From Salinicoccus carnicancri Crm (GTDB taxonomy: Bacteria > Bacillota > Bacilli > Staphylococcales > Salinicoccaceae): a DNA stretch of 64,000 nt. Every line of letters begins with the position of its first letter. Positions within the stretch are counted from its first letter, which is position 1. Below are positions 38,501-47,776 of this stretch, piece by piece. The notes beneath the pieces were generated by a model, which was not told the DNA's origin, did no database searches, and saw only the letters and a program-made list of their open reading frames with translations. The position numbers were made by a program, and so were the translations under genes. The stretch is taken from NCBI RefSeq assembly GCF_000330705.1, contig NZ_ANAM01000008.1, positions 186,001 through 250,000 of the forward strand. Reading direction: 5' to 3'.

Positions 38501-39463
38501 CTAAAGTTTGGCGTCCAGGGCCCTTATCATATCAGGGATGCCCTCAGCTGTCTTGAGGCTCGCACCGCTGGCAAACGGGTGGCCCCCGCCCCCGAACTGT
38601 TCCGCAACATCATTTATCACCGTGTCCTTGGAGCGGAGACGCACACGTATCTCACCTTCCTCCTCCACTGCCATGAACCAGATTTTCGCTTCTTCTATCT
38701 CCCGGTACATGTTGACGCTCATGCTGGCTTCATTGCTGGTCAGGTCATATTTCCGAAGTACGGATTTCGGAACCCATACTGACAGCACACCTTTGTCGGT
38801 AATTTCAAAGTTATCGATAAGATATCCTTTGAACCTGAACTGGTTGAGGGACTGCACATTCATGAGTTGCATGTCCTGTGCAGCATCAAAATTGAACGTC
38901 TTCAGTTCCGAAGCAATCCGGTGGGTCATGCTGGTCGTATTACTGAATAAAAATCTGCCCGTGTCCCCCACTATGCCTGCAAACAGCAATCTTGCCGATT
39001 CATCATCAATGTAGTCATTGTCGAATCCCCACAGTGCAGTGAGCAGATATATGAGTTCCGACGTCGAGGACACACCCGTCTCCACTATATTGATATCACC
39101 GTACGGGTCGTGATCCGGATGGTGATCGATCTTGATCACTTTTTCCCCCACGGACAGGTCCCCGTCTATACGGTCCCTGTTGGCAGTATCCAGTACGATC
39201 AGCAGCGGATTGCGGAGCGTCGTCACCGGATCCATCCTCCCCAGGTAGTTGAGGGAGACTTCCTCCTCTCCAAGTGCCGCGACGGATTTATTCGGAAAGA
39301 TCGCTTTCAGCACCGCCTTCAGCCCTAGCTGGGAGCCCAGGGCATCGGGGTCGGGACGTTTATGCCGCATGATGATGATTTCCTCATACTCGTTGATCAG
39401 GTTGAGAACTTCCCTGTAATGTGCTTTCAATTGTGAAAACTGTTTTATATATTCTGTGAACAA
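38501..39463 (-). CDS. nrnA: DHH phosphoesterase NrnA (nano-RNase / pAp phosphatase)
   Basis: Degrades 2-5-mer RNAs and dephosphorylates 3'-phosphoadenosine 5'-phosphate. The 320 residues have a DHH domain (RHKRPDPDALGSQ at about 33-45, KIDHHPDHDPYGD at about 110) and a DHHA1 domain ending with FGGGGHPFASGA (about 290-301). The start is TTG at 39463, eight bases after GGGAG. It lies 12 bases before dnaE, an arrangement conserved in Bacillus (ytqI-dnaE). Confidence 0.94.
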   Translation of the reverse strand: MFTEYIKQFSQLKAHYREVLNLINEYEEIIIMRHKRPDPDALGSQLGLKAVLKAIFPNKSVAALGEEEVSLNYLGRMDPVTTLRNPLLIVLDTANRDRIDGDLSVGEKVIKIDHHPDHDPYGDINIVETGVSSTSELIYLLTALWGFDNDYIDDESARLLFAGIVGDTGRFLFSNTTSMTHRIASELKTFNFDAAQDMQLMNVQSLNQFRFKGYLIDNFEITDKGVLSVWVPKSVLRKYDLTSNEASMSVNMYREIEEAKIWFMAVEEEGEIRVRLRSKDTVINDVAEQFGGGGHPFASGASLKTAEGIPDMIRALDAKL

Positions 39464-39486
39464 TTGTGATTCTCCCTCTCCAAATA

Positions 39487-39515
39487 TTTACTTGGTAAGC
39501 ATTATAAATTATACT
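39487..39515 (+). promoter_or_regulatory. Putative ytpI promoter
   Basis: TTTACT (39487-39492), a 17-base spacer and TATACT (39510-39515), 25 bases before the chosen start codon. Confidence 0.5.
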
Positions 39516-39540
39516 ACAATGTGGAATGGAGTTGTATCAG

Positions 39541-39897
39541 ATGGAAATGTTATATCAAATATCGGTATCTGTTCTGGTTACCCTGCTGCTGGCCAGCCTT
39601 TTCATGTTCCTGCTTTTCAAAGTAAGGCAGATCAGGAGCAGACGTGATGTTCAATCTGCACATTTTAACAGCATATCAAGAATCTGGCTCGGTCTGCTCA
39701 TCCTCGCTTTCGGACTGAATACCATCATCCAGTTCCATACAGCTGTTTCCTATATAATCGGCGCATTGTTCATTATATTGGGTGCATATAACATCTGGCA
39801 TTTCAATGCTGCCAGAAAGTATTTCAAAGGCAACCTCCCAATCGAGGAGGAAGCCTGGGAGGAATTTGAACGCAAACAGCGGCAAAGCGGCAAATAG
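39541..39897 (+). CDS. ytpI: YtpI-like membrane protein
   Basis: A small integral membrane protein of about 118 residues with three hydrophobic segments (near residues 5-25, 45-60 and 65-85) and a charged C-terminal tail rich in Glu/Arg/Lys. It corresponds to YtpI of Bacillus by position between nrnA and ytoI and by the LGLLILAFGLNTIIQF and GALFIILGAYNI segments. Its function is unknown. The ATG at 39541 is nine bases after GGAG; ATGs at 39526 and 39547 are alternatives. Confidence 0.8.
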   Translation: MEMLYQISVSVLVTLLLASLFMFLLFKVRQIRSRRDVQSAHFNSISRIWLGLLILAFGLNTIIQFHTAVSYIIGALFIILGAYNIWHFNAARKYFKGNLPIEEEAWEEFERKQRQSGK

Positions 39898-39926
39898 ACA
39901 AGTGGGAATCCACTTGTCTATTTTTT
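39894..39926. terminator. Bidirectional terminator shared by ytpI and ytoI
   Basis: A perfect 12-bp stem (ATAGACAAGTGG with CCACTTGTCTAT), loop GAAT, then six T. It includes both stop codons, so the two convergent genes end inside one hairpin. Confidence 0.9.
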
Positions 39927-41192
39927 ATGGTCGCTGTAATGCTGGATCATCAGCATGGCCTTGGACAATACATTCCCTTCAGAGGAAGTCTCGACTTCAA
40001 GACGGAGAAACTGATCTCCGAGGTCGATGATATTACCCTCCAGGACGATTTCCTGGTTGAGCTGTACGAGCTTCACATTTACAAGGTTCAATGAGTCCAT
40101 GTGGTAGCTGTGGATGCCCCGGCTCTTGAGCACTACTGCTGTCAGCCGTTCGATAAGCCTCATGAACGCTGATTGGGTGATGCTTCCATATTCATCCGTC
40201 ATAAAAGGCATGACTTTCATGTGGACCCTGTTTTCGTCTATACGGATTTCCCGGTCAATCACCTCTTCCGATGACATGCCCGTACTGAGCTTTCTCGGCT
40301 CGAACTCCCTGAACACATCACGCCTGTGCACAACACCCAGAAACCGGCGCTCCCTGTCGACCACCGGTACTATATTCAGCTGGTGCCAGCTCATCACCTG
40401 TCTGAGTGTCTGGAGAGTACCCGACGGCAGCACTTCAATATTCTGCTGCAGCCATTCGCTGTAACGCTCTTTATCCACTGAAGAGATGTCTGAGGAGCGT
40501 ATAGTACCGATATACCTCTCCCCTTCCACCAGGACAGTCATCTTGTCCGCCGGGATATATTCGCGTACATCAGCGGTTTTGAGGTCGTACACATACTTCT
40601 CCTGCCTTACAACCAGGTCGTCCGCTGTGACGACATTGCTCATAAGGGATCTGCTGTAGAGCTCCCGCTGTATGACGGAAGCCACAGAAAATGTATCGGC
40701 ACTGGTTGAAATGACGGGGAGGCCGAGTGATTCCGCTTTTTCCATGATTCCTGCAGCGGGACCGAATCCCCCGGTAATGAGTACTCCTGAACGATTATCC
40801 ATTGCCCGCCACTGGGCATCCTCGCGGTTGCCCACGATGAGCAGCGCCCCCTTTTCGAGATATGTCTCGAGCGCTTCTGTACGCATCGCACCGATGATGA
40901 AGCGGGTAATTTCATGCGCCATTCCCTTTCTGCCGGCGAGGATAGTACCCTGGATGACACGGTTCACCTGCTGAAATGTGAGATTGCCCTCCCCGGCGGA
41001 TTCCCTCGGCGCAACGCGGATCGTCCCCACTCTTTCTATCGTTTTGACGAGCCCTTCCTTTTCTGCGGATTTTATCGCCCTGTAGCTGGTTCCGTCCGAG
41101 ACATCCAGGTTCGCAGATATCTGCCTCACTGAGATTTTAGCGCCTTCCGGCAATGCATGTATATATTCGAGTATTTCATCATGTTTTGACAT
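39918..41192 (-). CDS. ytoI: DRTGG/CBS domain protein YtoI
   Basis: A predicted nucleotide-sensing regulator of 424 residues with four modules: an N-terminal winged helix-turn-helix (about 1-60), a DRTGG domain (about 70-185, GVLITGGFGPAAGIMEKAE), a CBS pair (about 190-315) and a hotdog-fold thioesterase-like domain (about 320-420, MTDEYGSITQSAFMRLIE). The CBS pair would bind adenine nucleotides. Its target is unknown. The Bacillus neighbourhood ytpI-ytoI is conserved. Confidence 0.92.
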   Translation of the reverse strand: MSKHDEILEYIHALPEGAKISVRQISANLDVSDGTSYRAIKSAEKEGLVKTIERVGTIRVAPRESAGEGNLTFQQVNRVIQGTILAGRKGMAHEITRFIIGAMRTEALETYLEKGALLIVGNREDAQWRAMDNRSGVLITGGFGPAAGIMEKAESLGLPVISTSADTFSVASVIQRELYSRSLMSNVVTADDLVVRQEKYVYDLKTADVREYIPADKMTVLVEGERYIGTIRSSDISSVDKERYSEWLQQNIEVLPSGTLQTLRQVMSWHQLNIVPVVDRERRFLGVVHRRDVFREFEPRKLSTGMSSEEVIDREIRIDENRVHMKVMPFMTDEYGSITQSAFMRLIERLTAVVLKSRGIHSYHMDSLNLVNVKLVQLNQEIVLEGNIIDLGDQFLRLEVETSSEGNVLSKAMLMIQHYSDHKK

Positions 41193-41221
41193 TTAATCAC
41201 CTTGGGTCCATTATACATTAA

Positions 41222-41254
41222 AAATAAGGGACACGGCGAGTGTCCCTTATTTTA
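41222..41254 (-). terminator. Terminator after the UPF0173 gene
   Basis: A perfect 14-bp stem (AAAATAAGGGACAC with GTGTCCCTTATTTT), loop of five bases. It lies between the UPF0173 stop and ytoI. Confidence 0.9.
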
Positions 41255-41270
41255 TAAACATATCTGAATC

Positions 41271-41957
41271 TTAAATTCTGACTTCATCACCCGCTGTCAA
41301 CACCTGGCAGTCGGTGGACAGTTTATCTTTAAATTCCTGCGGATCCTGCCTGATTGGTGGAAACGTATTGTAATGGACCGGGACGGCTGTTCCCGGCTTC
41401 ACCAGATTATCAGTTGCATACACCGCATCATCAATCCCCATCGTGAAATTATCACCGATTGGAACAAAGAATACATCAAACGGACCATTCAGTTCTGATA
41501 TGAGTTTCATGTCACCGAATATTCCCGTATCCCCGGCGTGGTAGATTTTCTTATCCCCCGCCTCAAGGATGATTCCGGTCGGCATACCTGTATAGACCAG
41601 CCCGGAACCATCATCGAAAGTATAGCTCGAGCTGTGGAAAGCGTGTACGAATTTGACGGAACCGAATTCGAATTCATTTCTGCCGCCGATGTTCATCGCC
41701 ACAACTTCGATATCCTTGCTGCCGATATAGTCCGCAAGCTCCACCGGCGCAATGACTGTCGCATTATTCCGCTTTGCGATGTCCACCGTATCTCCGACAT
41801 GGTCGTTATGCCCGTGCGTGAGGACGATATAGTCGGTCCTGACTTCACCTGCATCGAGATCGGTGAGTTCATTTCCGTTTATGAATGGATCGACGAGCAC
41901 TTTGGAGCCATTGTTCTCCAAAGCGATGATTGAATGTCCATGATAGCTGAGTTTCAT
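41271..41957 (-). CDS. UPF0173 metal-dependent hydrolase (YtkL-like)
   Basis: A metallo-beta-lactamase-fold hydrolase of 228 residues. The metal motif is THGHNDHVGD (about 47-56), with further ligands in HAFHSSSY, HAGDTG (about 140) and VPVHYNTFP (about 195). Its substrate is unknown. It matches YtkL by length and location near ald. Confidence 0.92.
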   Translation of the reverse strand: MKLSYHGHSIIALENNGSKVLVDPFINGNELTDLDAGEVRTDYIVLTHGHNDHVGDTVDIAKRNNATVIAPVELADYIGSKDIEVVAMNIGGRNEFEFGSVKFVHAFHSSSYTFDDGSGLVYTGMPTGIILEAGDKKIYHAGDTGIFGDMKLISELNGPFDVFFVPIGDNFTMGIDDAVYATDNLVKPGTAVPVHYNTFPPIRQDPQEFKDKLSTDCQVLTAGDEVRI

Positions 41958-42058
41958 TATGAAGATACTTCCTTTCCATTATGATGATATATATTAACAC
42001 TACCCGCAGGGCACGTTAATCATGCATGATATGATACAATCTCTTTGAGGTGAATCAC

Positions 42059-42643
42059 GTGAAAACCATTCAGAGAAACCACAATCTGTCAGAAGGATTT
42101 ACATCTGAAATTCTGGCAAGGGAAGATTTCAGCACGCCGAACAATGTACTGCCCGGCATGAAAAAAGCGCTCCATCCCGGTTCGGAGATCTTTGCATCAC
42201 TGAACCACTGGGATGAATCCAACCCTTTCATGCTGAAAAACATCATCATCGAGTCCGCCCGCATGATGGCGGATGCCGATGGATTTGTTACAGACCAAGT
42301 CTTTTCCGACGGGCACCACCACCTGGACCTGCCGTTCGTCAGCGAACTTTCCAAAATCATCGGTGGACATCATTTCATCGTAGGGCCATCATTCAGTAAA
42401 GTTCCGGCATTTCTTCAGAGCCGTCTCCTGGATGAACTCGTCGACCATGACGCGTCAGGCATCATGTATGACACAAGAGATATCGATATGGATGACTTCA
42501 ATGCCCTGCAGCCTTTGGCAAAACTGAAGATCCATGCCAAAAAGCGGATTGTCATCATCCCTCTTGTCAGGGATGAATCCCAGCTGAAAGAGCTGACAGG
42601 AAGCATCCCTTTCGATACAGTGGTTGTCGACCGGCAGACGTGA
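42059..42643 (+). CDS. Protein of unknown function, 194 residues
   Basis: I do not recognise a family. The protein is soluble, with no signal or membrane segment. It has alternating beta and helix character (IIGGHHFIVGPSF, KKRIVIIPLV, FDTVVVD), suggesting an alpha/beta fold. A histidine cluster (DGHHHLDLP) and many acidic residues are present. The start is GTG at 42059, five bases after GAGGTGA; an earlier GTG at 42050 overlaps that site. It stands alone between UPF0173 and ald and ends in a strong hairpin. As I recall, staphylococci have an Xaa-Pro peptidase gene near here, which is absent. Confidence 0.72.
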   Translation: MKTIQRNHNLSEGFTSEILAREDFSTPNNVLPGMKKALHPGSEIFASLNHWDESNPFMLKNIIIESARMMADADGFVTDQVFSDGHHHLDLPFVSELSKIIGGHHFIVGPSFSKVPAFLQSRLLDELVDHDASGIMYDTRDIDMDDFNALQPLAKLKIHAKKRIVIIPLVRDESQLKELTGSIPFDTVVVDRQT

Positions 42644-42649
42644 CCCATG

Positions 42650-42687
42650 GAAATAGCCTCCGGAACAGATTGTCCGGAGGCTATTTC
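42650..42687. terminator. Convergent hairpin between the unknown gene and ald
   Basis: A perfect 15-bp stem (GAAATAGCCTCCGGA with TCCGGAGGCTATTTC) and an eight-base loop. T-tracts are short on both sides, but the position between two stop codons supports a shared terminator. Confidence 0.75.
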
Positions 42688-42694
42688 TGATGTA

Positions 42695-43807
42695 TCACAG
42701 GAGTGTTTCTATATCGGTATATTCAAGGTTCTGAGCTTCTGCTACAGCCTTGTATGTCACATGACCTTCATACGTGTTGAACCCGCCGAGCAGGACAGGG
42801 TTCTGCCTGGCAGCTTCCCTGTACCCTTTATTGGCAATCTGGAGTCCATAGTTCATCGTTGCATTGGTGAGCGCTATCGTGGAAGTACGCGGCACTGCAC
42901 CCGGCATGTTCGCAACCGCGTAATGGACGACTTCGTGCCTCACGTAAATCGGATCATCGTGTGTTGTCACTTTGTCCGTCGTTTCGAAAATACCACCCTG
43001 ATCGATTGCGATATCCACGATCACTGAGCCGGCATTCATCGATTTGATCATATCTTCAGTAACGAGTCTCGGCGCTTTGGCACCCGGTATAAGGACGGCA
43101 CCGATCACTAAATCGCTTTCTTTTACCGCTTGTGCAATGTTGAGAGGCGATGACATGAGCGTCTGCACACTCGCACCGAACAGGTCATCCAGCTCCCTGA
43201 GCCGTTTCGGATTGAGGTCCAGAATGGTTACATCGGCACCGAGGCCGATCGCCATTTTAGCAGCGTTCGTACCCGCCATGCCACCGCCGATTATGGTCAC
43301 TTTGCCGCGGGAAACACCCGGTACGCCACTCAGCAGAATTCCTTTTCCTCCGTTGATCTTCTGCAGGTACTCTGCTCCGATCTGTGTTGCCATTCTTCCC
43401 GCAACTTCACTCATAGGAGAAAGCAGAGGCAGTGATCCGTCAGGTGCCTGGATTGTTTCATAGGCAATCGATACAACGTTTTTCTCTAAAAGCGCTTTCG
43501 TTAATTCGATTTCTGGAGCAAGGTGAAGATAAGTAAATAAAATCAGGTTCTCTTTAAAGTAGCCGAACTCCCCGGCAAGCGGTTCCTTGACTTTCACAAC
43601 CATGTCAGCATCCCATGCTGCATCTGCGTTTTCAACGATTTCAGCACCTGCATCAACATAGTCGGAGTCTTCAAAATATGATCCGGCTCCCGCATTCTTT
43701 TCAACTTTGACCGTGTGCCCTGCCTCTACAAAAGCATGGACGCCCGCCGGAGTAAGGCCCACACGGCTTTCATTATTCTTTATTTCTTTTGGAACACCAA
43801 TAATCAT
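42695..43807 (-). CDS. ald: Alanine dehydrogenase
   Basis: NAD-dependent interconversion of L-alanine with pyruvate and ammonia. The 370 residues start [20 protein letters not shown]. Active-site residues are in VVKVKEPL (lysine about 74) and TYLHLAPE (histidine about 95). The Rossmann motif is [13 protein letters not shown] (about 170). The ATG at 43807 has AGGAGA; a start seven codons upstream has no ribosome site. It is monocistronic and divergent from the universal stress gene; two GTTAAC palindromes lie in the shared promoter region. Confidence 0.96.
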   Translation of the reverse strand: MIIGVPKEIKNNESRVGLTPAGVHAFVEAGHTVKVEKNAGAGSYFEDSDYVDAGAEIVENADAAWDADMVVKVKEPLAGEFGYFKENLILFTYLHLAPEIELTKALLEKNVVSIAYETIQAPDGSLPLLSPMSEVAGRMATQIGAEYLQKINGGKGILLSGVPGVSRGKVTIIGGGMAGTNAAKMAIGLGADVTILDLNPKRLRELDDLFGASVQTLMSSPLNIAQAVKESDLVIGAVLIPGAKAPRLVTEDMIKSMNAGSVIVDIAIDQGGIFETTDKVTTHDDPIYVRHEVVHYAVANMPGAVPRTSTIALTNATMNYGLQIANKGYREAARQNPVLLGGFNTYEGHVTYKAVAEAQNLEYTDIETLL

Positions 43808-43950
43808 TGCAATATCTCCTTTCTTCATTGAAGCAATTGTAACACACAGTTAACAAAATCGTCATGAGAATCGGTTAACATAAGTTATAAATTTTTCAAA
43901 TGTGGTATAGTATAAAGAAAGCGATATCATACACGAAAGGGGCAATAATA

Positions 43951-44451
43951 ATGCTTAAGTACAACAACATCCTCATTGCAGTAGACGGATCGAGAGAAGC
44001 AGAGTGGGCATTCCATAAGGCGATTGAAATCGCCAAGCGTAACGATTCCACACTTTCAGTCATCAATGTGATTGATACACGGTCATTTGCATCAGTTGAG
44101 GCATATGACCGGACCATCTCACAGCGGGCGAATGATTTTGCACAGAAACTCCTGGACGGCTATGAAGAACTGGCTGTGGAAAGAGGCGTCACAGATGTCG
44201 TCAAGATCATAGACTATGGTTCTCCAAAAAATATCATACCTAAAAAAGCGGTCAAAAAGACAGGCGCAGATCTGATTGCCTGTGGTGCGACCGGTCTGAA
44301 CGCAGTCGAAAGGTTCATCATCGGTTCCGTTTCCGAAAATATCGTACGGCATGCTCCCTGCGATGTACTGGTGGTCAGAACGGAAAACCTTCCGGATGAT
44401 TTCGAGCCGGTTGTGGCAACAGAAGAGTTCATGAATGAAAACAAGCAATAA
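43951..44451 (+). CDS. Universal stress protein A family
   Basis: A UspA-fold protein of 166 residues. Visible are ILIAVDGSREAEWAFHKAI at the N-terminus and an ATP-binding type motif near residues 108-125 (ACGATGLNAVERFIIGS). Staphylococci have usp genes at this position between ald and ackA. The ATG at 43951 has AAAGGGG upstream; an earlier ATG at 43900 has none. Stress induction is a family trait; no specific promoter was identified. Confidence 0.9.
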   Translation: MLKYNNILIAVDGSREAEWAFHKAIEIAKRNDSTLSVINVIDTRSFASVEAYDRTISQRANDFAQKLLDGYEELAVERGVTDVVKIIDYGSPKNIIPKKAVKKTGADLIACGATGLNAVERFIIGSVSENIVRHAPCDVLVVRTENLPDDFEPVVATEEFMNENKQ

Positions 44452-44464
44452 CTGAACCCAGTGG

Positions 44465-44511
44465 AAGCGAAAATGCGGCCCCGGAATAGCACCGGGGCCG
44501 CATTTTCGCTT
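44465..44511. terminator. Bidirectional terminator between the usp gene and ackA
   Basis: A perfect 20-bp stem (44465-44484 with 44492-44511) and loop AATAGCA, with a GC-rich core. It is the longest stem seen in the window. Confidence 0.93.
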
Positions 44512-44515
44512 TAGA

Positions 44516-45706
44516 TCAGAGTTCTGCAACCTCCATCACATCGCGCGCAATCATCACTTCTTCGTTTGTGGGAATGATGATGATCTTGACCGGTGAATAC
44601 GGATGATTGATGAATTTCTCCTGTCCGCGCACATCATTTGATGTCGGATCGAAATAGACTCCCATGAATTCAAGCCCTTCCAGCACTTTGGCACGCACGA
44701 TATCTGAGTTCTCCCCGACTCCCGCCGTGAAGATGATTGCATCCAGACCACCCATGCGTGTCGCATAGGAGCCCATGTATTTGTGGATCCGCTCGCCGAA
44801 AACTTCCAATGCGAGTTCTGCTCTTTCATTCCCTTTCTGCCCTTCTTCCTCGATATCGCGCAAATCACTGGAAAACCCGCTCACGCCAAGCAGCCCGGAT
44901 TCCTTGTTCAGGACATTCAGGACTTCCACAGCCGATTTACCAGTCTTTTCCATGATATAGGGAATCAGGGCCGGGTCGATGTTCCCTGAACGGGTCCCCA
45001 TTGTGACTCCCGCAAGCGGCGTAAAGCCCATGGAAGTATCAATCGATTCGCCGCCTTTTACAGCCGCGATGCTCGCACCGTTACCAAGGTGGCAGCTGAT
45101 GATCCTGAGTTCTTCAAGCGGTCTGTTCATCAGTTCTGATGCTCTCTGGGTGACGTACTTATGACTGGTACCATGGAAACCGTACTTACGGATGCCGTAG
45201 TCTTCATAGTAGTTGTACGGCAGACTGTAGAGATAGGAGCTTTCCGGCATTGTCTGGTGGAATGACGTATCAAATACCGCAACATGCGGCACATCGGGCA
45301 GCTGTTCCCTGAAGGCATTGATGCCCATCAGGTTCGCCGGGTTGTGCAACGGCGCAAGTTCGCTCAGTTTCTGTATTTCCCTGACGACCTCGTCATCGAT
45401 CAATACTGACTTGTCGAACACTTCACCGCCATGTACCACACGGTGTCCACTGGCATCGATATCATTGATACTTCTGATGACGCCGTTCTCAACAAGTTTT
45501 TCCAGCATGAGGTTGACTGCCTCCTCATGATTTTTAAAGTCCTGATTTATTGTCTTCTTCCCATCATCCACTGTGATGGAGAAGATACCATTATCCAAGC
45601 CGATCCTCTCCACGAGTCCCTTGGCTATCTCTTTCTCAGCGGGCATTTCGAACAGCTGGAACTTGAACGAAGAGCTTCCCGCATTTATTGCAATTATTTT
45701 AGACAT
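44516..45706 (-). CDS. ackA: Acetate kinase
   Basis: Converts acetyl phosphate and ADP to acetate and ATP in overflow metabolism. The 396 residues show [13 protein letters not shown] (8-20), [18 protein letters not shown] (about 178), a phosphate loop [11 protein letters not shown] (about 207), and FTAGVGENS (about 325). It follows ytxK by 17 bases, as in Bacillus tpx-ytxK-ackA. Confidence 0.97.
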   Translation of the reverse strand: MSKIIAINAGSSSFKFQLFEMPAEKEIAKGLVERIGLDNGIFSITVDDGKKTINQDFKNHEEAVNLMLEKLVENGVIRSINDIDASGHRVVHGGEVFDKSVLIDDEVVREIQKLSELAPLHNPANLMGINAFREQLPDVPHVAVFDTSFHQTMPESSYLYSLPYNYYEDYGIRKYGFHGTSHKYVTQRASELMNRPLEELRIISCHLGNGASIAAVKGGESIDTSMGFTPLAGVTMGTRSGNIDPALIPYIMEKTGKSAVEVLNVLNKESGLLGVSGFSSDLRDIEEEGQKGNERAELALEVFGERIHKYMGSYATRMGGLDAIIFTAGVGENSDIVRAKVLEGLEFMGVYFDPTSNDVRGQEKFINHPYSPVKIIIIPTNEEVMIARDVMEVAEL

Positions 45707-45723
45707 GTTTTCCTCCCGATAAC

Positions 45724-46623
45724 TTAATAGTCATTAGCATAACTATCATACCATGATTCTGTCTGGGCTAAAAAGTGTTTGAACTGATCCGCATTCTTGA
45801 AGTCCGGTATGTCTCCGATCAATACTTCATTGTTCTTGAGAGGTGAAAATTTCTTTTTAAGGACGATGATCGATTTCCGCTGATTCTCTGTTTTGAAGAT
45901 GGAATTCGGCAAATTCAGGAACATCAGCAGTGTTGCCGATTCGGAAAGGTACTTTTTGATTGTCTCGTTTTTTTCTTCAAGCATATCCGACGGTACTACA
46001 AACACGCCTATTCCATCATCTTTAACATAGCTCATTGCGCTTTCAAGCATGAGAAGATGGGCATAGCTCCGCTCTTCCTTGAACGCCGTGGTGAACCCCT
46101 CCACCTCGAGTGGATAGTAGCCGACCGGCAGGTCACCGATCGCTGCATCCACCTGCGGCAGCCTGACGGGTTCTATGATATTCTGCGGATATATATCCAT
46201 CGGCACTTCAAGATAATCGCACAGGTTCACGTTCATCTGAGCAAGAAGCGGATCCACTTCCACACCGAACAGTTCAGTGTCCTCAATCTGTTCCTTTACT
46301 GTCAGCGACAGGTGACCCGTTCCGCTTCCTGCGTCCAGCAGTCTGATCGGATCTTTGTTGAACAGCTGCAGCAGATGGGATATGAAGTACCCGATTGCAT
46401 CCGGCGTAAGCTGGTGATTCGGCTGTACTTTTTCTTCTTTTACATGATAAAGGTAGGCGAATTGGAACGCTTTCCTCAGATCACTGTAGGAACCGTCCTT
46501 TTCGACACGTATCAACGCCTCCCCCAATGCCTCCAGCCTCGTGGCATCGGGATTGCTCTCAAGCAGACGGTCCGATTCTTCTATCAGTGCATGATAAACA
46601 TTTTCCATCTTTGATAATTCCAT
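45724..46623 (-). CDS. ytxK: Class I SAM-dependent methyltransferase YtxK
   Basis: Predicted DNA- or RNA-type N6-methyltransferase of unknown target, 299 residues. The SAM-binding motif is [13 protein letters not shown] (about 94-106), followed by the acidic residue in FGVEVDP. The usual NPPY-like motif is replaced by GDLPVGYYP (about 165). The N-terminal 80 residues are helical. The ATG at 46623 is preceded by GAGGGAT. It lies between tpx and ackA and is conserved there in bacilli. Confidence 0.9.
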   Translation of the reverse strand: MELSKMENVYHALIEESDRLLESNPDATRLEALGEALIRVEKDGSYSDLRKAFQFAYLYHVKEEKVQPNHQLTPDAIGYFISHLLQLFNKDPIRLLDAGSGTGHLSLTVKEQIEDTELFGVEVDPLLAQMNVNLCDYLEVPMDIYPQNIIEPVRLPQVDAAIGDLPVGYYPLEVEGFTTAFKEERSYAHLLMLESAMSYVKDDGIGVFVVPSDMLEEKNETIKKYLSESATLLMFLNLPNSIFKTENQRKSIIVLKKKFSPLKNNEVLIGDIPDFKNADQFKHFLAQTESWYDSYANDY

Positions 46624-46650
46624 TTAAATCCCTCATTAAACATAAAATAG

Positions 46651-46673
46651 GGACTGCCCCGCTCGGACAGTCC
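46651..46673 (-). terminator. Weak hairpin terminator after tpx
   Basis: GGACTG and CAGTCC with an inner CCG-CGG pairing, then ATTTTAT on the minus strand. The short stem could allow read-through into ytxK-ackA. Confidence 0.45.
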
Positions 46674-46696
46674 AGACAAATCATTATACTATTATA

Positions 46697-47194
46697 TTAT
46701 ATAGATTCCAATGCTTCAATCGCTTTGTCATAATTCGGATGATCCGTACCTTCCGGTACATACTCCACATAGACTACTTTGTTGTTCTCATCAAGGACGA
46801 ATACGCTGCGCGCAAGCAGTCTGAGTTCCTCCATGACGACACCGTAGCTCCTGCCAAAGGAAAGATCCTTATGGTCACTAAGAGTCACCGCATTATCCAG
46901 CCCTTCATCCGCAGACCATCTCTTCTGGGCAAAAGGAAGATCATTTGAGATCGTCAGTACAGCTGTATTGTCGACATTCGCAACCCTTTCGTTGAATGTC
47001 TTGGTCTGAGTGCTGCACACCCCCGTATCAATTGACGGTATGACACTGATCAGCTTTTTCTTACCGTTATAGTCGCTGAGTGTCACTTCCGAGAGGCCAG
47101 TATCCAATACTGAAAAATCCGGTGCCTGGTCCCCAACTTTCACTTCGTCACCAATCAATGTCATAGGGTTTCCTTTGAATGTTACTTTAGCCAT
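46697..47194 (-). CDS. tpx: Thiol peroxidase (Tpx), resolving cysteine absent
   Basis: Peroxiredoxin that reduces hydrogen and lipid peroxides. The 165 residues match the family, with the peroxidatic cysteine at residue 60 ([12 protein letters not shown]). The resolving cysteine expected in the segment LPFAQKRWC is serine here (residue 94, RWSADEG; codon TCT). There is no other cysteine, so this is a one-Cys enzyme. Start at 47194; AGGAGG lies 12 bases upstream. It overlaps the end of the RDD gene by eight bases, and ytxK-ackA follows. Confidence 0.94.
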   Translation of the reverse strand: MAKVTFKGNPMTLIGDEVKVGDQAPDFSVLDTGLSEVTLSDYNGKKKLISVIPSIDTGVCSTQTKTFNERVANVDNTAVLTISNDLPFAQKRWSADEGLDNAVTLSDHKDLSFGRSYGVVMEELRLLARSVFVLDENNKVVYVEYVPEGTDHPNYDKAIEALESI

Positions 47195-47765
47195 TTTGTA
47201 GATCATCCTCCTGATAATTTTTCTCTCCATTAACTGTTTCCCGGTACATATGCGCTTTAATCATATTTTTATAACCCTGATAGTCATTCTTCACTACATA
47301 GGTGTCAGCGAAGTAATCATGCAGACCCATTCTGTTTTTAGTGAATATGATCATCAGATAGGGTATATAGGCGAGCGCATTATTGATATACCGTCCCACA
47401 AGCTCCCGGTACAGCACCTGCATGAAACCGAGTCCTCGGCCGTCCTTATCGATTACGCTGATACCCGTGATCATTTTCCCCAGTGTCTGGCGGAAAAAAT
47501 AGGTCATCAGTACGAAATAAAGGAAGTAGAGCAGCCCTGAAGCGATATTTTCCACACTGAATATCGGCAGCCATAAATGCGATCCCTTGATATCGAACAT
47601 GCCGAGCACCGGGTAGATAAGAATCTGTGAAGCTGACCAGATTAAGACCACATCAATGATGTAGCTGACCAGCCGGGTGAAGAAGTGGGCTGTGGCCATG
47701 TGATCGAGCTTGTCCATAATCGTATCATTCCCGGCGCCGGGCTGATACCTTGTATTATGTTCCAT
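47187..47765 (-). CDS. yteJ: RDD family membrane protein (YteJ-like)
   Basis: A 192-residue membrane protein with the RDD domain: [14 protein letters not shown] (about 30) holds the family R and D positions. Three to four hydrophobic segments follow, with the conserved [16 protein letters not shown] (about 91-106). Function is unknown; RDD proteins are suspected transporters or, in halotolerant species, Na+/H+ antiport factors. GGGGGG precedes the ATG. It lies 11 bases after sppA, as in Bacillus sppA-yteJ. Confidence 0.87.
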   Translation of the reverse strand: MEHNTRYQPGAGNDTIMDKLDHMATAHFFTRLVSYIIDVVLIWSASQILIYPVLGMFDIKGSHLWLPIFSVENIASGLLYFLYFVLMTYFFRQTLGKMITGISVIDKDGRGLGFMQVLYRELVGRYINNALAYIPYLMIIFTKNRMGLHDYFADTYVVKNDYQGYKNMIKAHMYRETVNGEKNYQEDDLQNG

Positions 47766-47776
47766 GTGTATCCCCC

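Noticed and set aside
43850-43895. Two GTTAAC palindromes between ald and the usp gene as a regulator operator
   Set aside because: The 19-base separation and lack of a known matching regulator give no support beyond a common AT-rich palindrome.
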